Shown here: positions 46,888 to 55,258 of the stretch, one piece after another
Position numbering within the stretch: the first letter of the stretch is position 1
Layout: each line of letters starts with the position of its first letter
Assembly: GCF_900107725.1 (NCBI RefSeq)
Contig: NZ_FNQO01000005.1
Location: 62,001-126,000, forward strand
Source of the DNA: Microbulbifer marinus
Lineage (GTDB): Bacteria; Pseudomonadota; Gammaproteobacteria; Pseudomonadales; Cellvibrionaceae
Reading direction: 5' to 3'
Length of the DNA: 64,000 bases
Position numbers and translations under genes: made by a program
Notes under the pieces: model-generated
Told to the model about the DNA's origin: nothing
Database searches by the model: none
What the model saw: only the letters and a program-made list of their open reading frames with translations

Positions 46888-47077
46888 TATTCCACCGCTG
46901 AGTTGACTGCTATCGGTTGTCAGTTGAGAGCACGGATTATGACATATTCAAGCGCCCCGGTTCGCCCGGGCTCAATGCGACCTTCTGTCACCTAAAACAA
47001 CCTCCTGACGTCGCCAAACTGAACCTGTGTCTAAACTGACTAATGGAAGCCCCTCGCAGTTCACGGAGCGATCACAA

Positions 47078-47812
47078 ATGAAAGCCGCCTACCTCCTTGC
47101 CGCCGGTCTGGCGCTGGCAGCCAGTGCCGGCCAGGCCCTGGCCGATTATGAAAAGGGTACTATTATCGGGCGCATCGGAGCGGGTTGGGTAGATCCCAAC
47201 GACGACTCCAACTGGCTACGGCTGGACGGGACAGAATTGCCGGACTCCCGCATCTACGTAGACACGGGCGAGAGCGCCACGATTACCGGCAGCTGGTTAT
47301 TTGCTGACCACTGGGGACTAGGACTGCTGGTCGCATTCCCATTCAAACACGACCTGAAGATTTCGGGACTCCCCAATCCAAATGGCGGAGCGTCGCTGGG
47401 GCGCGTCAACCTGGGTGACATCGAGCATCTGCCGCCGACTTTGACGGTTCAGTGGTTCCCGGTGTGCGTAGAATCCTGGATTCAGCCCTATGCCGGTATC
47501 GGGGTCAACTACACCACGTTTATGGACGAGGATATCAGCCGCACCGCCAACAACTATTTCATGACCGTACTGGGCGCCCAGGCTGGAGCCAGCCTCGACC
47601 TGAAAGACTCCTGGGGCCTGGCGGGTGAGCTGGGAGTCGATATCGCCCTCGGCCGCAAGAGCCAGTGGTTGTTCAACGCGGCCGTCTGGTACCTCGATCT
47701 CGACAGCAGGGCGAAAATCCGTTTCCCGACGGTTACCGGAACTACGGAGATCAAAACTGACCTGGATATCGATCCCTGGGTCTACTCTGTCGGCATCGGC
47801 TATCGCTTCTGA
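47078..47812 (+). CDS. Second OmpW family outer-membrane protein
   Basis: A 244-residue barrel protein with a signal peptide (MKAAYLLAAGLALAASAGQALA). It shares with the protein encoded at 31534-32229 the blocks ADHWGLGLLVAFPFKHDLKI, LPPTLTVQWFPV, QPYAGIGVNYTTFMDE, QWLFNAAVWYLDLD and the YSVGIGYRF end. The ATG at 47078 precedes the signal peptide; the frame is open 17 codons further upstream without support. Unlike its paralog, no Fnr box is found upstream. A GCCCGGC/GCCGGGC hairpin at 47821-47838 follows the stop. Confidence 0.88.
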   Translation: MKAAYLLAAGLALAASAGQALADYEKGTIIGRIGAGWVDPNDDSNWLRLDGTELPDSRIYVDTGESATITGSWLFADHWGLGLLVAFPFKHDLKISGLPNPNGGASLGRVNLGDIEHLPPTLTVQWFPVCVESWIQPYAGIGVNYTTFMDEDISRTANNYFMTVLGAQAGASLDLKDSWGLAGELGVDIALGRKSQWLFNAAVWYLDLDSRAKIRFPTVTGTTEIKTDLDIDPWVYSVGIGYRF

Positions 47813-48620
47813 TTCTCACGGCCCGGCGGTCGCCGGGCTACACCTTCTCCAATTCCAGCGGGCCGCCTGTTACCCCAGCACTGCCAGCGGACGCTATCGG
47901 CAACACACAACAGTACCCACCACCTGCACTTAACTGCGCAAGGCTTGAGCGCCACACTCAACTGATGACGACACGACAGAGATCGCGGGTACCTGTCAGC
48001 TCAGCTGACTGAGCAGACATCAATCGAAAATAAGAAATTGGATTGATATTACGGCGCCCTACTCCCAGCCAGAAAAAACAACATAAAAAAATTTTAAAAT
48101 TAGAATAGATTTCTACTTAAAAATATATGCATGGCATTTTATTTCCACTTTGCACGACATACGGCGCTGCGAAAAACCCCGATGTCATCATCTACCAACA
48201 TAATGTCCTAAAAAAACGAGTAACATCGACGCCCCCTCATTAGCTTATAAGCAAGATTTATAAATTCTTCGAGTTTGCCTGCCGGCACCTATCGGCGAAT
48301 CTACCGAATCCCGGAATAACAAACACCAGTGAGGTTGGTATCGACGATTCACTTCAGCCGAATAGCACCGCTCATCGGAGATCCAAATCCGGTCGAACCA
48401 CGTATGCATGATCAGTATCAGCCGCAGAACCGAAATCTATTCATCGCAGGTGACATTTCTCAGCAACACAGAAACCGACGTATTTGTTCCAATGCATCAC
48501 GTAAGACTTCTTCTAAAACTGATTAAAAAAATACTCCGCCTGAAAAGCGACCTATAGATCGCACGGACATTTCATAACTCGCTCCGGCATTTCCGGGGCA
48601 CTTTGGGGACTCACAGGAAA
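47813..48620. other. Intergenic region upstream of the AraC-type regulator
   Basis: About 800 bases, AT-rich from 48040 to 48330, without a supported gene. A short plus-strand frame at 48329-48526 has no ribosome site or known family. The region presumably holds the regulator promoter. Confidence 0.45.
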
Positions 48621-49667
48621 ATGACTCAGCTGATAAGAACCGCTTCATTAACGGGGTTTTATGAATTGGTTACTCGGCTCAACGGAAATCCGGAAGCCTT
48701 GCTCAGCCGCTTCAATATAGAGACGGACAAGGTAAAACATCTCGAACGCGTACTGCCAATAGGTACTGCCATCGAGCTGATCGAGGAGGCGTCCCGGCAG
48801 CTGGATTGCCCGGACTTCGGCCTGCGCATGGCGCAATATCAAGGCCTGATGGTATTCGGCCCGGTGGCCGCTATTGCGCTGAACACACCTACGGTAGAGT
48901 GCGCCCTGCGCGCGACCATCAACACCCTGCATTATTTCACTCAGGGCCTGCGCACGGGGCTGGACTATGACAGCGCAAGCAATAATAGCCGACTTTGGTT
49001 TGAGCCGACCGAAGGACTACCGGCATTACGTCAATATCAGGAACTGATGCTCGGCGTCGCGCATATGACCCTGAAAATGCTCTATGGCGAGGACTTTCGC
49101 CCCCAGGCCATTCTGCTGAAAGCCGACAGCGCGCTGCACGATAAATACCAGGATTTTTTTGGCGCGCCAGTATATTTCTCTCAGGACTGCGATGCCCTCG
49201 TCCTGAGCGCACAGCACCTGGAACAAAAAATTTCGCACAACGATCCACAACTGCTGGAATTCCTGAACCAATATATCCGCGAAGCAGTAGCCGACGAGCC
49301 AACGGAATTAAGGCACCAGGTGGAAATGCTGATACATCGACTGATGCCGATCCAGCGCTGCAGCCTGCAGGAGATCGCCAACCAACTGGGACTGCACAAG
49401 CGAACGCTGCAGCGCCGACTCAGCCAGAGTGAAGTCATTTTCGAAGATTTGCTCGACAGCATTCGCCGCAAGCGCACGGCAAGCTACCTGTCTGAGCCGA
49501 ACATACCAATGACACAGATCGCGGCGCTGCTCGGTTACCGGGAGCAGAGTTCCTTCAACCGCGCCTGCCGCCGCTGGTTTGGCGCTACCCCCCTGCAGGT
49601 GCGCCGGCGACTGCTGGGAACAGCTACCGCTGAATATCGGTCCGTGCCTGAAACCGAACCCAGCTGA
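48621..49667 (+). CDS. AraC family transcriptional regulator
   Basis: A 348-residue regulator. The N-terminal Arabinose_bd domain of the OruR/ArgR-like group (ALLSRFNIETDKVKHLERVLPIGTAIELIEEA) spans about 190 residues. The C-terminal DNA-binding domain has two helix-turn-helix units: CSLQEIANQLGLHKRTLQRRL and PMTQIAALLGYREQSSFNRACRRWFGATPLQVRR. The ATG at 48621 is preceded by AGGAA; a TTG at 48603 is an alternative. Target and inducer unknown; such regulators often control nearby catabolic genes, but none adjoins. Confidence 0.88.
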   Translation: MTQLIRTASLTGFYELVTRLNGNPEALLSRFNIETDKVKHLERVLPIGTAIELIEEASRQLDCPDFGLRMAQYQGLMVFGPVAAIALNTPTVECALRATINTLHYFTQGLRTGLDYDSASNNSRLWFEPTEGLPALRQYQELMLGVAHMTLKMLYGEDFRPQAILLKADSALHDKYQDFFGAPVYFSQDCDALVLSAQHLEQKISHNDPQLLEFLNQYIREAVADEPTELRHQVEMLIHRLMPIQRCSLQEIANQLGLHKRTLQRRLSQSEVIFEDLLDSIRRKRTASYLSEPNIPMTQIAALLGYREQSSFNRACRRWFGATPLQVRRRLLGTATAEYRSVPETEPS

Positions 49668-49695
49668 AAAAGATCCGCCGCTCCCGGCCTTGTGC

Positions 49696-49726
49696 TAACC
49701 CGGCAATTGTCGACATTGCCGGGTTA
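49696..49726. terminator. Hairpin between convergent araC-type gene and cobO
   Basis: TAACCCGGCAAT/ATTGCCGGGTTA perfect 12-base stem with a seven-base loop between two convergent genes; T content is low. Confidence 0.65.
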
Positions 49727-49749
49727 ACTCCGCATGGGACTTTAGCTGC

Positions 49750-50370
49750 CTACCACTCGATTCCCCTGCGCGCGGCAATACCGTCACTGAAAGCGTGTTT
49801 AAGCGCGCGCATTTCACTGACGGTATCGGCGATATCTTTCAGGTATTGCTTGGCGCCGCGACCGGTAATCACGACGGTCTGCTGAGGCGGCCTGTTTTGT
49901 ATCGCCCGCACCACCTCCCCTTTGTCCAGCCAGTGGTAATTCAGCGCATAGGTGAGTTCATCGAGAACGACGAGATAGATATTCTCGTCCTGTAGCGCCG
50001 CCAGCGCCTTACCCCACAGTGCACGCGCGGCGGCTTTGTCGGCCTCGAAGTCCTGGGTTTCCCAGGTAAAGTCGGTGCCCATTTCATACCACTGCAGCGG
50101 GTATTTATCCTGCGGCAGTTGCGTGAGCAGCTTCTTCTCCCCGCACTCCCATACGCCCTTGATAAATTGCGTCACCACAACGTCGTAGCCGTAGCCCAAT
50201 GCGCGGGTAACAGTGCCGATGGCAGCGGTGGTCTTGCCTTTGCCATCGCCGGTGTAGATGATGACGATGCCGCGCTCTTCCAGCGCCTTAGCCACACCGG
50301 CGTCGACAATTTCCTTGCGGGCCTGCATGCGCTTCTTGTGGCGATTGGCTTTGTCTTCGGGTGTGCTCAT
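49750..50370 (-). CDS. cobO: Cob(I)yrinic acid a,c-diamide adenosyltransferase
   Basis: A 206-residue corrinoid adenosyltransferase (CobO/BtuR type) that adds the adenosyl ligand to cobalamin. The P-loop GDGKGKTT (41-48), VTQFIKGVWECGEK, LDELTYALNY and the C-terminal GRGAKQYLKDIADTVSEMR are typical, and the start MSTPEDKANRHKKRMQARK fits the family. It is downstream of btuB with a 110-base gap on the same strand, so it is probably controlled by the same cobalamin riboswitch. Together they import B12 and convert it to the coenzyme. Confidence 0.95.
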   Translation of the reverse strand: MSTPEDKANRHKKRMQARKEIVDAGVAKALEERGIVIIYTGDGKGKTTAAIGTVTRALGYGYDVVVTQFIKGVWECGEKKLLTQLPQDKYPLQWYEMGTDFTWETQDFEADKAAARALWGKALAALQDENIYLVVLDELTYALNYHWLDKGEVVRAIQNRPPQQTVVITGRGAKQYLKDIADTVSEMRALKHAFSDGIAARRGIEW

Positions 50371-50480
50371 GGAACAGGGATTATTTGGTAGAAGGTGAAG
50401 CTATTGTAGGGTAGAGAGTGCGGAGAATGCATGGAGCGGCCGGCAATAATACCGCACCGCTCGCACGCAGCGACAGTCCT

Positions 50481-52307
50481 TTACAAGGTCAACTGCAGAC
50501 CTGCATAGACCGCCGCACCGGTAGTATTGAAACCGGCCACTTCGCGATAGTCTTCATCGAGTACGTTTTCGCCGCGCAGGGTCAGTCGCATCTTTTGTGT
50601 CAGGCTGAAGGTGGCATTCAGGTCCAGCTTGCCGTAAGCATCCAGCATCGCGCCACTGACATCCCGACGGTCTTCCACCTGCTGCCAGTTGCCGTTCAGC
50701 GTAAGCCGGTCTCCGAACAGGTGGTAACTGACGCCGAGATTATAGACCCGTTGCGGTACCTGCAAACGCTGCTCGCCGGCGGTATCAACGGCATCGAGCC
50801 AGGTTCCGTTAAGGTACCAGTCGAAACTGTCGTCTAGCTGGCCGGCCAGGGACAATTCAATGCCTTCGGACTGGCTTTCGCCGTCATCCTGACCGTAGGC
50901 ACCCCAGGTACCCAGTGAAAAGTCATAGAAAATGGCATCGGTGATTTCCTGGTCGAAATATACCAGCTCCAGTTGCAATAGCTCGGCCAGCTGGTATTCC
51001 AGGCCCAGTTCGTAACCGCGGCTGGTCTCCGGCCCCACTGCCTCGACACCTTCAGCCAGATTCAGACTGATTTCGTAGGGACTCGGAGCGCGGTAGCCGG
51101 TGCCAAAGCTCGCCCGATATTTCAGCTGCTGTTGTTCACCCAGCAATACCGGGTAAGCGACGGACGCACGCCAACTGTTGTGATGCTCGGTTTCCAGGCT
51201 GTCGCGGCGGTAGCCCAGCGTGTAGAACAGTTTGTCGGCCAGGTCGCCGCGCCACTCGGCGAACAGGCCCAGACTGTCGATATCCTGCTCGCTGTAAACG
51301 CTGCTGAATTCCTGCCGCTCATACTCGGTACCCCACAGCAATTGGCCATCGGCCAGAGCGCTGCTGCCGATATAGTTCAACTCGGCGACAGCGCCGTCCA
51401 CGGCAAAGCTGCTCTGCCCCGCGGCGATGCTGTCGCGCTCTATCTGCTGACGCGCCACGGCGAGCTCATGAGTGGCGGGATCCTGTCGGTAATTGCCGAC
51501 GAGACGGTAGCTGGTCTGGGCAAACTGATCTTCGCAGGCGTTGGTCGGCATAAAACTGGCGTCATAGCAGCCGTCATATCCGGACTCCGCATCCGTGTGA
51601 CGTAACTGCCCTTCGACGGAGAAGTTTTCGCTGAACTGATAGCCGAGGCGCGCGCTGCCGGAAAGGTTGTTATAGCCGTCGCGCTCGCCGCTGCTATCGC
51701 TCTCGCGGCTGTTGAAACCGTCACTGGAGAAATCAGACAGAGTCAGACCGTAGTCCCAGCTTTCACGGCTGCCGCCCAGGCTGGCGCTGGCTTTGCGGGT
51801 GCCGTAGCGCCCGGCCTCCACCCCCAGCTGTGCCCGCAGCGGTTCACTCGCCTTCTTGCTGATAATATTGATCACCCCGCCGGCTCCGGCGCCGTACATC
51901 ATGCCCTGCGGGCCGCGCAGCACCTCGATGCGTTCGATATCCACCGCCTGCAGGTGCTGGAACTGAGCGCCGACCTGCGGCGCTGCCGGATCGGCGATAT
52001 TGACACCGTCCAACAGCACCAGCGTGCGGAAATTACTTTCCCCGCGCAGATACACGGAGCTGACCTTGCCGGCGCCGCCGTTGTTACTGACGGAGACTCC
52101 CGGCAGCGTGCGGATCACATCCAGCAGGCTGCTGTAGCCAAGGCGCTCGATATCCGCGGCTGTCAGAACAGAAACGGAAACGCCGACTTCTTTTTTCGGC
52201 ACTTCCACACGGCTGGCGGTGACCGTTATCTGTTCCAACTCGTCGGCGACAGACAACAGCGGTTGACCGGCGGCGAGAACGGCCGCGGCGATAAGAGTTT
52301 TTTTCAT
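50481..52307 (-). CDS. btuB: TonB-dependent vitamin B12 receptor BtuB
   Basis: A 608-residue outer-membrane receptor for cobalamin. A signal peptide ends near SVADE, the TonB box (QITVTASR) follows, then the plug (LLDVIRTLPGVSVSNNGGAGKVSSVYLRG, RIEVLRGPQGMMYGAGAGGVINIISKK) and the barrel, ending in LTL rather than Phe. The ATG at 52307 starts the signal peptide. The B12 role rests on the riboswitch in its leader, the cobO downstream and the btuFCD-type transporter upstream. Confidence 0.93.
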   Translation of the reverse strand: MKKTLIAAAVLAAGQPLLSVADELEQITVTASRVEVPKKEVGVSVSVLTAADIERLGYSSLLDVIRTLPGVSVSNNGGAGKVSSVYLRGESNFRTLVLLDGVNIADPAAPQVGAQFQHLQAVDIERIEVLRGPQGMMYGAGAGGVINIISKKASEPLRAQLGVEAGRYGTRKASASLGGSRESWDYGLTLSDFSSDGFNSRESDSSGERDGYNNLSGSARLGYQFSENFSVEGQLRHTDAESGYDGCYDASFMPTNACEDQFAQTSYRLVGNYRQDPATHELAVARQQIERDSIAAGQSSFAVDGAVAELNYIGSSALADGQLLWGTEYERQEFSSVYSEQDIDSLGLFAEWRGDLADKLFYTLGYRRDSLETEHHNSWRASVAYPVLLGEQQQLKYRASFGTGYRAPSPYEISLNLAEGVEAVGPETSRGYELGLEYQLAELLQLELVYFDQEITDAIFYDFSLGTWGAYGQDDGESQSEGIELSLAGQLDDSFDWYLNGTWLDAVDTAGEQRLQVPQRVYNLGVSYHLFGDRLTLNGNWQQVEDRRDVSGAMLDAYGKLDLNATFSLTQKMRLTLRGENVLDEDYREVAGFNTTGAAVYAGLQLTL

Positions 52308-52469
52308 GGTGGTTCCCCAATCTCGAAAGTGTTCGCGGATTGAGGGAGGGTGAGTGCAATCGGTGCGCGACAAATGGCAGGGCACACAGACCAGACAAAG
52401 CCCTCCGCTTTATCCTCCGGCCGAGACATACCGCCGCAGCAAAGACTGGGGGCAGCATGTCCGGGCTAT

Positions 52470-52610
52470 CACCGAGGGCCGGTATCGGGCTTACCGCGTT
52501 TGCGGTTTACCGTTGCGGGGGCAGCGCCGGACTCTGTGATGAAACACATCACCGGACTTCCCGTTTACCCCAGCCAAGCGCATGCGCACTGCTGGGCACC
52601 CAGGGCGGCG
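52470..52610 (-). promoter_or_regulatory. Cobalamin riboswitch upstream of btuB
   Basis: The minus strand reads in order GGTGCCC (near 52600), GGGAAGTCCGGTGATG, TCCGGCGCTGCCCCCGCAAC, GGTAA and AAGCCCGATACCGGCC, the conserved blocks of the B12 aptamer including the B12-box CTGCCCCCGCAACGGTAA. It precedes btuB by about 165 bases, leaving room for an expression platform. High adenosylcobalamin should switch off btuB and cobO. Confidence 0.92.
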
Positions 52611-52649
52611 GCAAGTATACCAGTGTGCGGAGAGAAATCAGTAGGGACG

Positions 52650-53423
52650 TTAGAGCAAGTCGAGCGGCACGAAATCGGCGACGCCGTCGCGCCAGCGGAA
52701 TTCGCAGCTGACGCCGTAGACGTCGCCGACCAACGCCGGCGTGAAGACATCTTCCGGCGTGCCCTGGGCGCGCAGATGCCCATCATGCAGCAGCAGGATC
52801 CGGTCGCAGTAGCGCGCGGCCAGAGAGAGATCGTGCAGGGCCAGCACCACCGTCTTGCCCGCATCCGCCTGGCGGCGGAAATTCTGCATCAGCTGCAGCT
52901 GGTGGCGGATATCCAGCGCCGCGGTGGGTTCGTCGGCAATCAGCAGCGGCGCTTCGCCGACCAGCAGCCGCGCCAGCTGTACCCGGCGCAGCTCGCCGCC
53001 GGACAACTGTGTCACCGGCCGGTGCGCAAACTGCTGCGCATCCACCAACTGTAATGCAGCGGCGACGCGCCGCTCGCGGTCTGCCGGCCTGCCCCACGGC
53101 AGCAGCCCCAGCGCGACCAGGTCCGCGCTGCTCAGGCTCCAGGCCGGCGTCTCGGACTGGGGCAAGTAGGCGCTGCGACGCGCGCGCTCGGCCGCGGAGA
53201 TCTGTTCGACGGCTTCGCCGTTCAGTTCGATATGCCCGACAGTCGGCGCCAGCACGCCGGCGAGACACTGCAGCAGGCTGCTCTTGCCAGCGCCGTTCGG
53301 TCCCACCACGGCGGTCAGTTCGAACGGCTTGAAGCTACAGCTGATGTCCGTCAGTACGCGATGGTGTCGGCGCTCGAGCGCCAGCTTCAGGCACGAAGCT
53401 TCGAGATGCTTTTCTACAGTCAC
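52650..53423 (-). CDS. btuD: Cobalamin (or iron-chelate) ABC transporter ATPase
   Basis: A 257-residue ATPase: Walker A GPNGAGKSS, signature LSGGELRR, Walker B LLIADEPTAALD and H-loop ALHDLSLAARYCD. The GTG at 53423 overlaps the permease stop (GTGA), so they are coupled; the frame is open far upstream antisense to the permease but that part is not the gene. It is probably the energy subunit for periplasm-to-cytoplasm transport of B12. The family is shared with iron-siderophore and heme transporters; the B12 assignment is from the neighbours. Confidence 0.88.
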   Translation of the reverse strand: MTVEKHLEASCLKLALERRHHRVLTDISCSFKPFELTAVVGPNGAGKSSLLQCLAGVLAPTVGHIELNGEAVEQISAAERARRSAYLPQSETPAWSLSSADLVALGLLPWGRPADRERRVAAALQLVDAQQFAHRPVTQLSGGELRRVQLARLLVGEAPLLIADEPTAALDIRHQLQLMQNFRRQADAGKTVVLALHDLSLAARYCDRILLLHDGHLRAQGTPEDVFTPALVGDVYGVSCEFRWRDGVADFVPLDLL

Positions 53424-54451
53424 AGCTGTTGCCCCCTGCGCGCACTGACGATCAGCCAGAAAAAGAACGGCGCGCCGATAAAGGCGGTCACCGCCCCTAT
53501 TCTCAGTTCCTGGGCGCCGACAAAGTTGATCACCAGGATATCCGCCAGCAGCAACAGCAGCGCACCAGCAAGCGCACTGCTCCACAACAAGCGGCCGGGG
53601 TCCTGTTTCACCAGCGGGCGCATCAGGTGCGGCACGACGAGACCGACAAAGCCGATAGTGCCGGCCACCGCCACCGCCGCGCCCACGGCGCTGGCAATGC
53701 CCAGCAACACCATCAACGGATAGCGGCGGCCGCGAAAGCCGAGGGACGCGGCACTGTCTTCGCCGAGAGACAGCGCGCGCAGATAATTTCTCGCGCAGTA
53801 AAGCAACACCCCACCGAACAGGATGAACGGCACCGCCAGCAGCAATTGATCCCAGCCGCGGTTGGCCAGCGAGCCCAGCAGCCAGAAGACGATTTCCTGC
53901 ATCGCAAACATACTCGGCGCGTAGTTCAGGGCCAGCGCCATCAGTGCGGACAGAAACGCATTGATCGCCACGCCCGCCAGTACCAGCCGGCTGGCACTGG
54001 CGCCGCGCCCGGCCAGCATCCACACACAGGCGACCGCACAGAAGGCACCGAATATGGCCAGTGCCGGCAACAGCCAGCCAGACAGCCACGCCAGGCCGTA
54101 ATACAGCAGCAGGATCGCGGCGAGCGCCGCACCGCTGGATACACCGAGCAGCGCCGGCTCCGCCAGCGGATTGCGCAGCATGCCCTGCATGGCGGCACCG
54201 CCCATACCCAGCGCCGCGCCCACCAGGATTGCCAGCAGCGCCCGCGGCAGGCGCAGCTGCCACAGAATCACTGCATCGCTGCTGTCGCTGTGCCAGCCCT
54301 GGCTCAGTGCCGCGCCCAGATCCACCGGCACGGGGCCACTGACCAGCGCGGCGATCAATGCCAGCGGCAGCGCCGCGAACAACATGGCGAGAACAAATTT
54401 ACCGGGCTTCAACAAAGGATTTTCTCTTGTCCGTGAGCTGCTGTAATACAT
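53420..54451 (-). CDS. btuC: FecCD-type ABC transporter permease
   Basis: A 343-residue inner-membrane protein with about ten hydrophobic helices. Typical parts are LPRALLAILVGAALGMGGAAMQGMLRNPLAEPALLGVSSGAALAA, in the BtuC/FhuB family, and GTIGFVGLVVPHLMRP before the C-terminus. It would translocate cobalamin together with BtuD. The annotated start overlaps the end of btuF by 53 bases; a TTG at 54412 is a possible later start. btuF, btuC and btuD lie in one tight unit. Confidence 0.88.
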   Translation of the reverse strand: MYYSSSRTRENPLLKPGKFVLAMLFAALPLALIAALVSGPVPVDLGAALSQGWHSDSSDAVILWQLRLPRALLAILVGAALGMGGAAMQGMLRNPLAEPALLGVSSGAALAAILLLYYGLAWLSGWLLPALAIFGAFCAVACVWMLAGRGASASRLVLAGVAINAFLSALMALALNYAPSMFAMQEIVFWLLGSLANRGWDQLLLAVPFILFGGVLLYCARNYLRALSLGEDSAASLGFRGRRYPLMVLLGIASAVGAAVAVAGTIGFVGLVVPHLMRPLVKQDPGRLLWSSALAGALLLLLADILVINFVGAQELRIGAVTAFIGAPFFFWLIVSARRGQQL

Positions 54452-55220
54452 CCGCCGCTACCAGCGCCGGGCAGAAGCCCAACTCCGCCGGCAGCGTGTA
54501 GGTGCGACCGCTGTCGATATAATTTTTCAATGCCGGGTGGCGCGCGGCCAGGTGCGCCACGGCGAAATCTTTTTCACCGCCGTAAAAAACCAGCAGGTCC
54601 GGCTGCGCGGCGATCACCTCTTCGAGACTGACCCGTCCGAGCTGCTTTACCCCCTGCTTCGCAGCCAGATTGCGAAAACCCGCGCGCTCCAGCAACTGGT
54701 GTTCGAGCATGCCGTCGCCGTAGGTAATGTTGTTCGCAGACAGTATCAGCGCCGAGGCCTGTGCCGGCGGCATCGGCGCGGCGAGCAGCTTGTCCAGTTG
54801 CTGCTTCTGTTTTTGCAGAGGCTGCAACTGGCCCAGCGTATTTTCCAGTGCGCCCAGCTGGTCGCGCAGCTGTTCAAGGCTGTAGGCATCGGGAATGGCT
54901 ACGACATTCAGGCCGAGATCGCGCAGCCGCCGCGCCGCGCGCTGGGCACCAAACTGGCCGACGAGTATCAGGTCCGGCTGCAGGCGCAACAGTTCCTCGG
55001 CCCGACCGCGGTTCAAATGCACCTGTTCCGGCAGCGGCGCCGAGCGGTAGTGTTCGTTGGCGGAGAGCCAGGTAACCGAAGCGATTTTCTCCGGCGCGAC
55101 CCAGTTCAGCAGAATCTGATCCAGGCACAGGTTCAGCGAGGCGATGCGCTCGTAGGCCGCCGCCGGCAGCGGCAGCAGGAGCAGGCTTAACAGAAACAGC
55201 TTTTTCACCGACACAGACAT
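54399..55220 (-). CDS. btuF: Periplasmic cobalamin-binding protein
   Basis: A 273-residue cluster A-III binding protein: signal peptide MSVSVKKLFLLSLLLLPLPAAA, then RIASLNLCLDQILLNWVAPEKIASVTWL, LQPDLILVGQFGAQRAARRL and EEVIAAQPDLLVFYG. It would deliver B12 to the BtuC permease. Two starts are possible: ATG at 55220, which opens the signal peptide, or ATG at 55259, which overlaps the radA stop (ATGA); the frame upstream is only open by chance. Confidence 0.86.
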   Translation of the reverse strand: MSVSVKKLFLLSLLLLPLPAAAYERIASLNLCLDQILLNWVAPEKIASVTWLSANEHYRSAPLPEQVHLNRGRAEELLRLQPDLILVGQFGAQRAARRLRDLGLNVVAIPDAYSLEQLRDQLGALENTLGQLQPLQKQKQQLDKLLAAPMPPAQASALILSANNITYGDGMLEHQLLERAGFRNLAAKQGVKQLGRVSLEEVIAAQPDLLVFYGGEKDFAVAHLAARHPALKNYIDSGRTYTLPAELGFCPALVAADVLQQLTDKRKSFVEAR

Positions 55221-55258
55221 CCCTGCAATCTGTCGGGCCGCAGCCCGACACTCCTCCA

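Noticed and set aside
46940-46955. Possible Fnr box before the second OmpW-like gene
   Set aside because: TTATGACATATTCAA differs from the consensus at several fixed positions.
48329-48526. A 65-codon open frame before the AraC-type gene
   Set aside because: No ribosome site and low-complexity polar sequence.
53429-54436. A 335-codon open frame on the plus strand
   Set aside because: Antisense to the BtuC permease; very rich in Arg, Gln and His as expected for the complement of a membrane gene.
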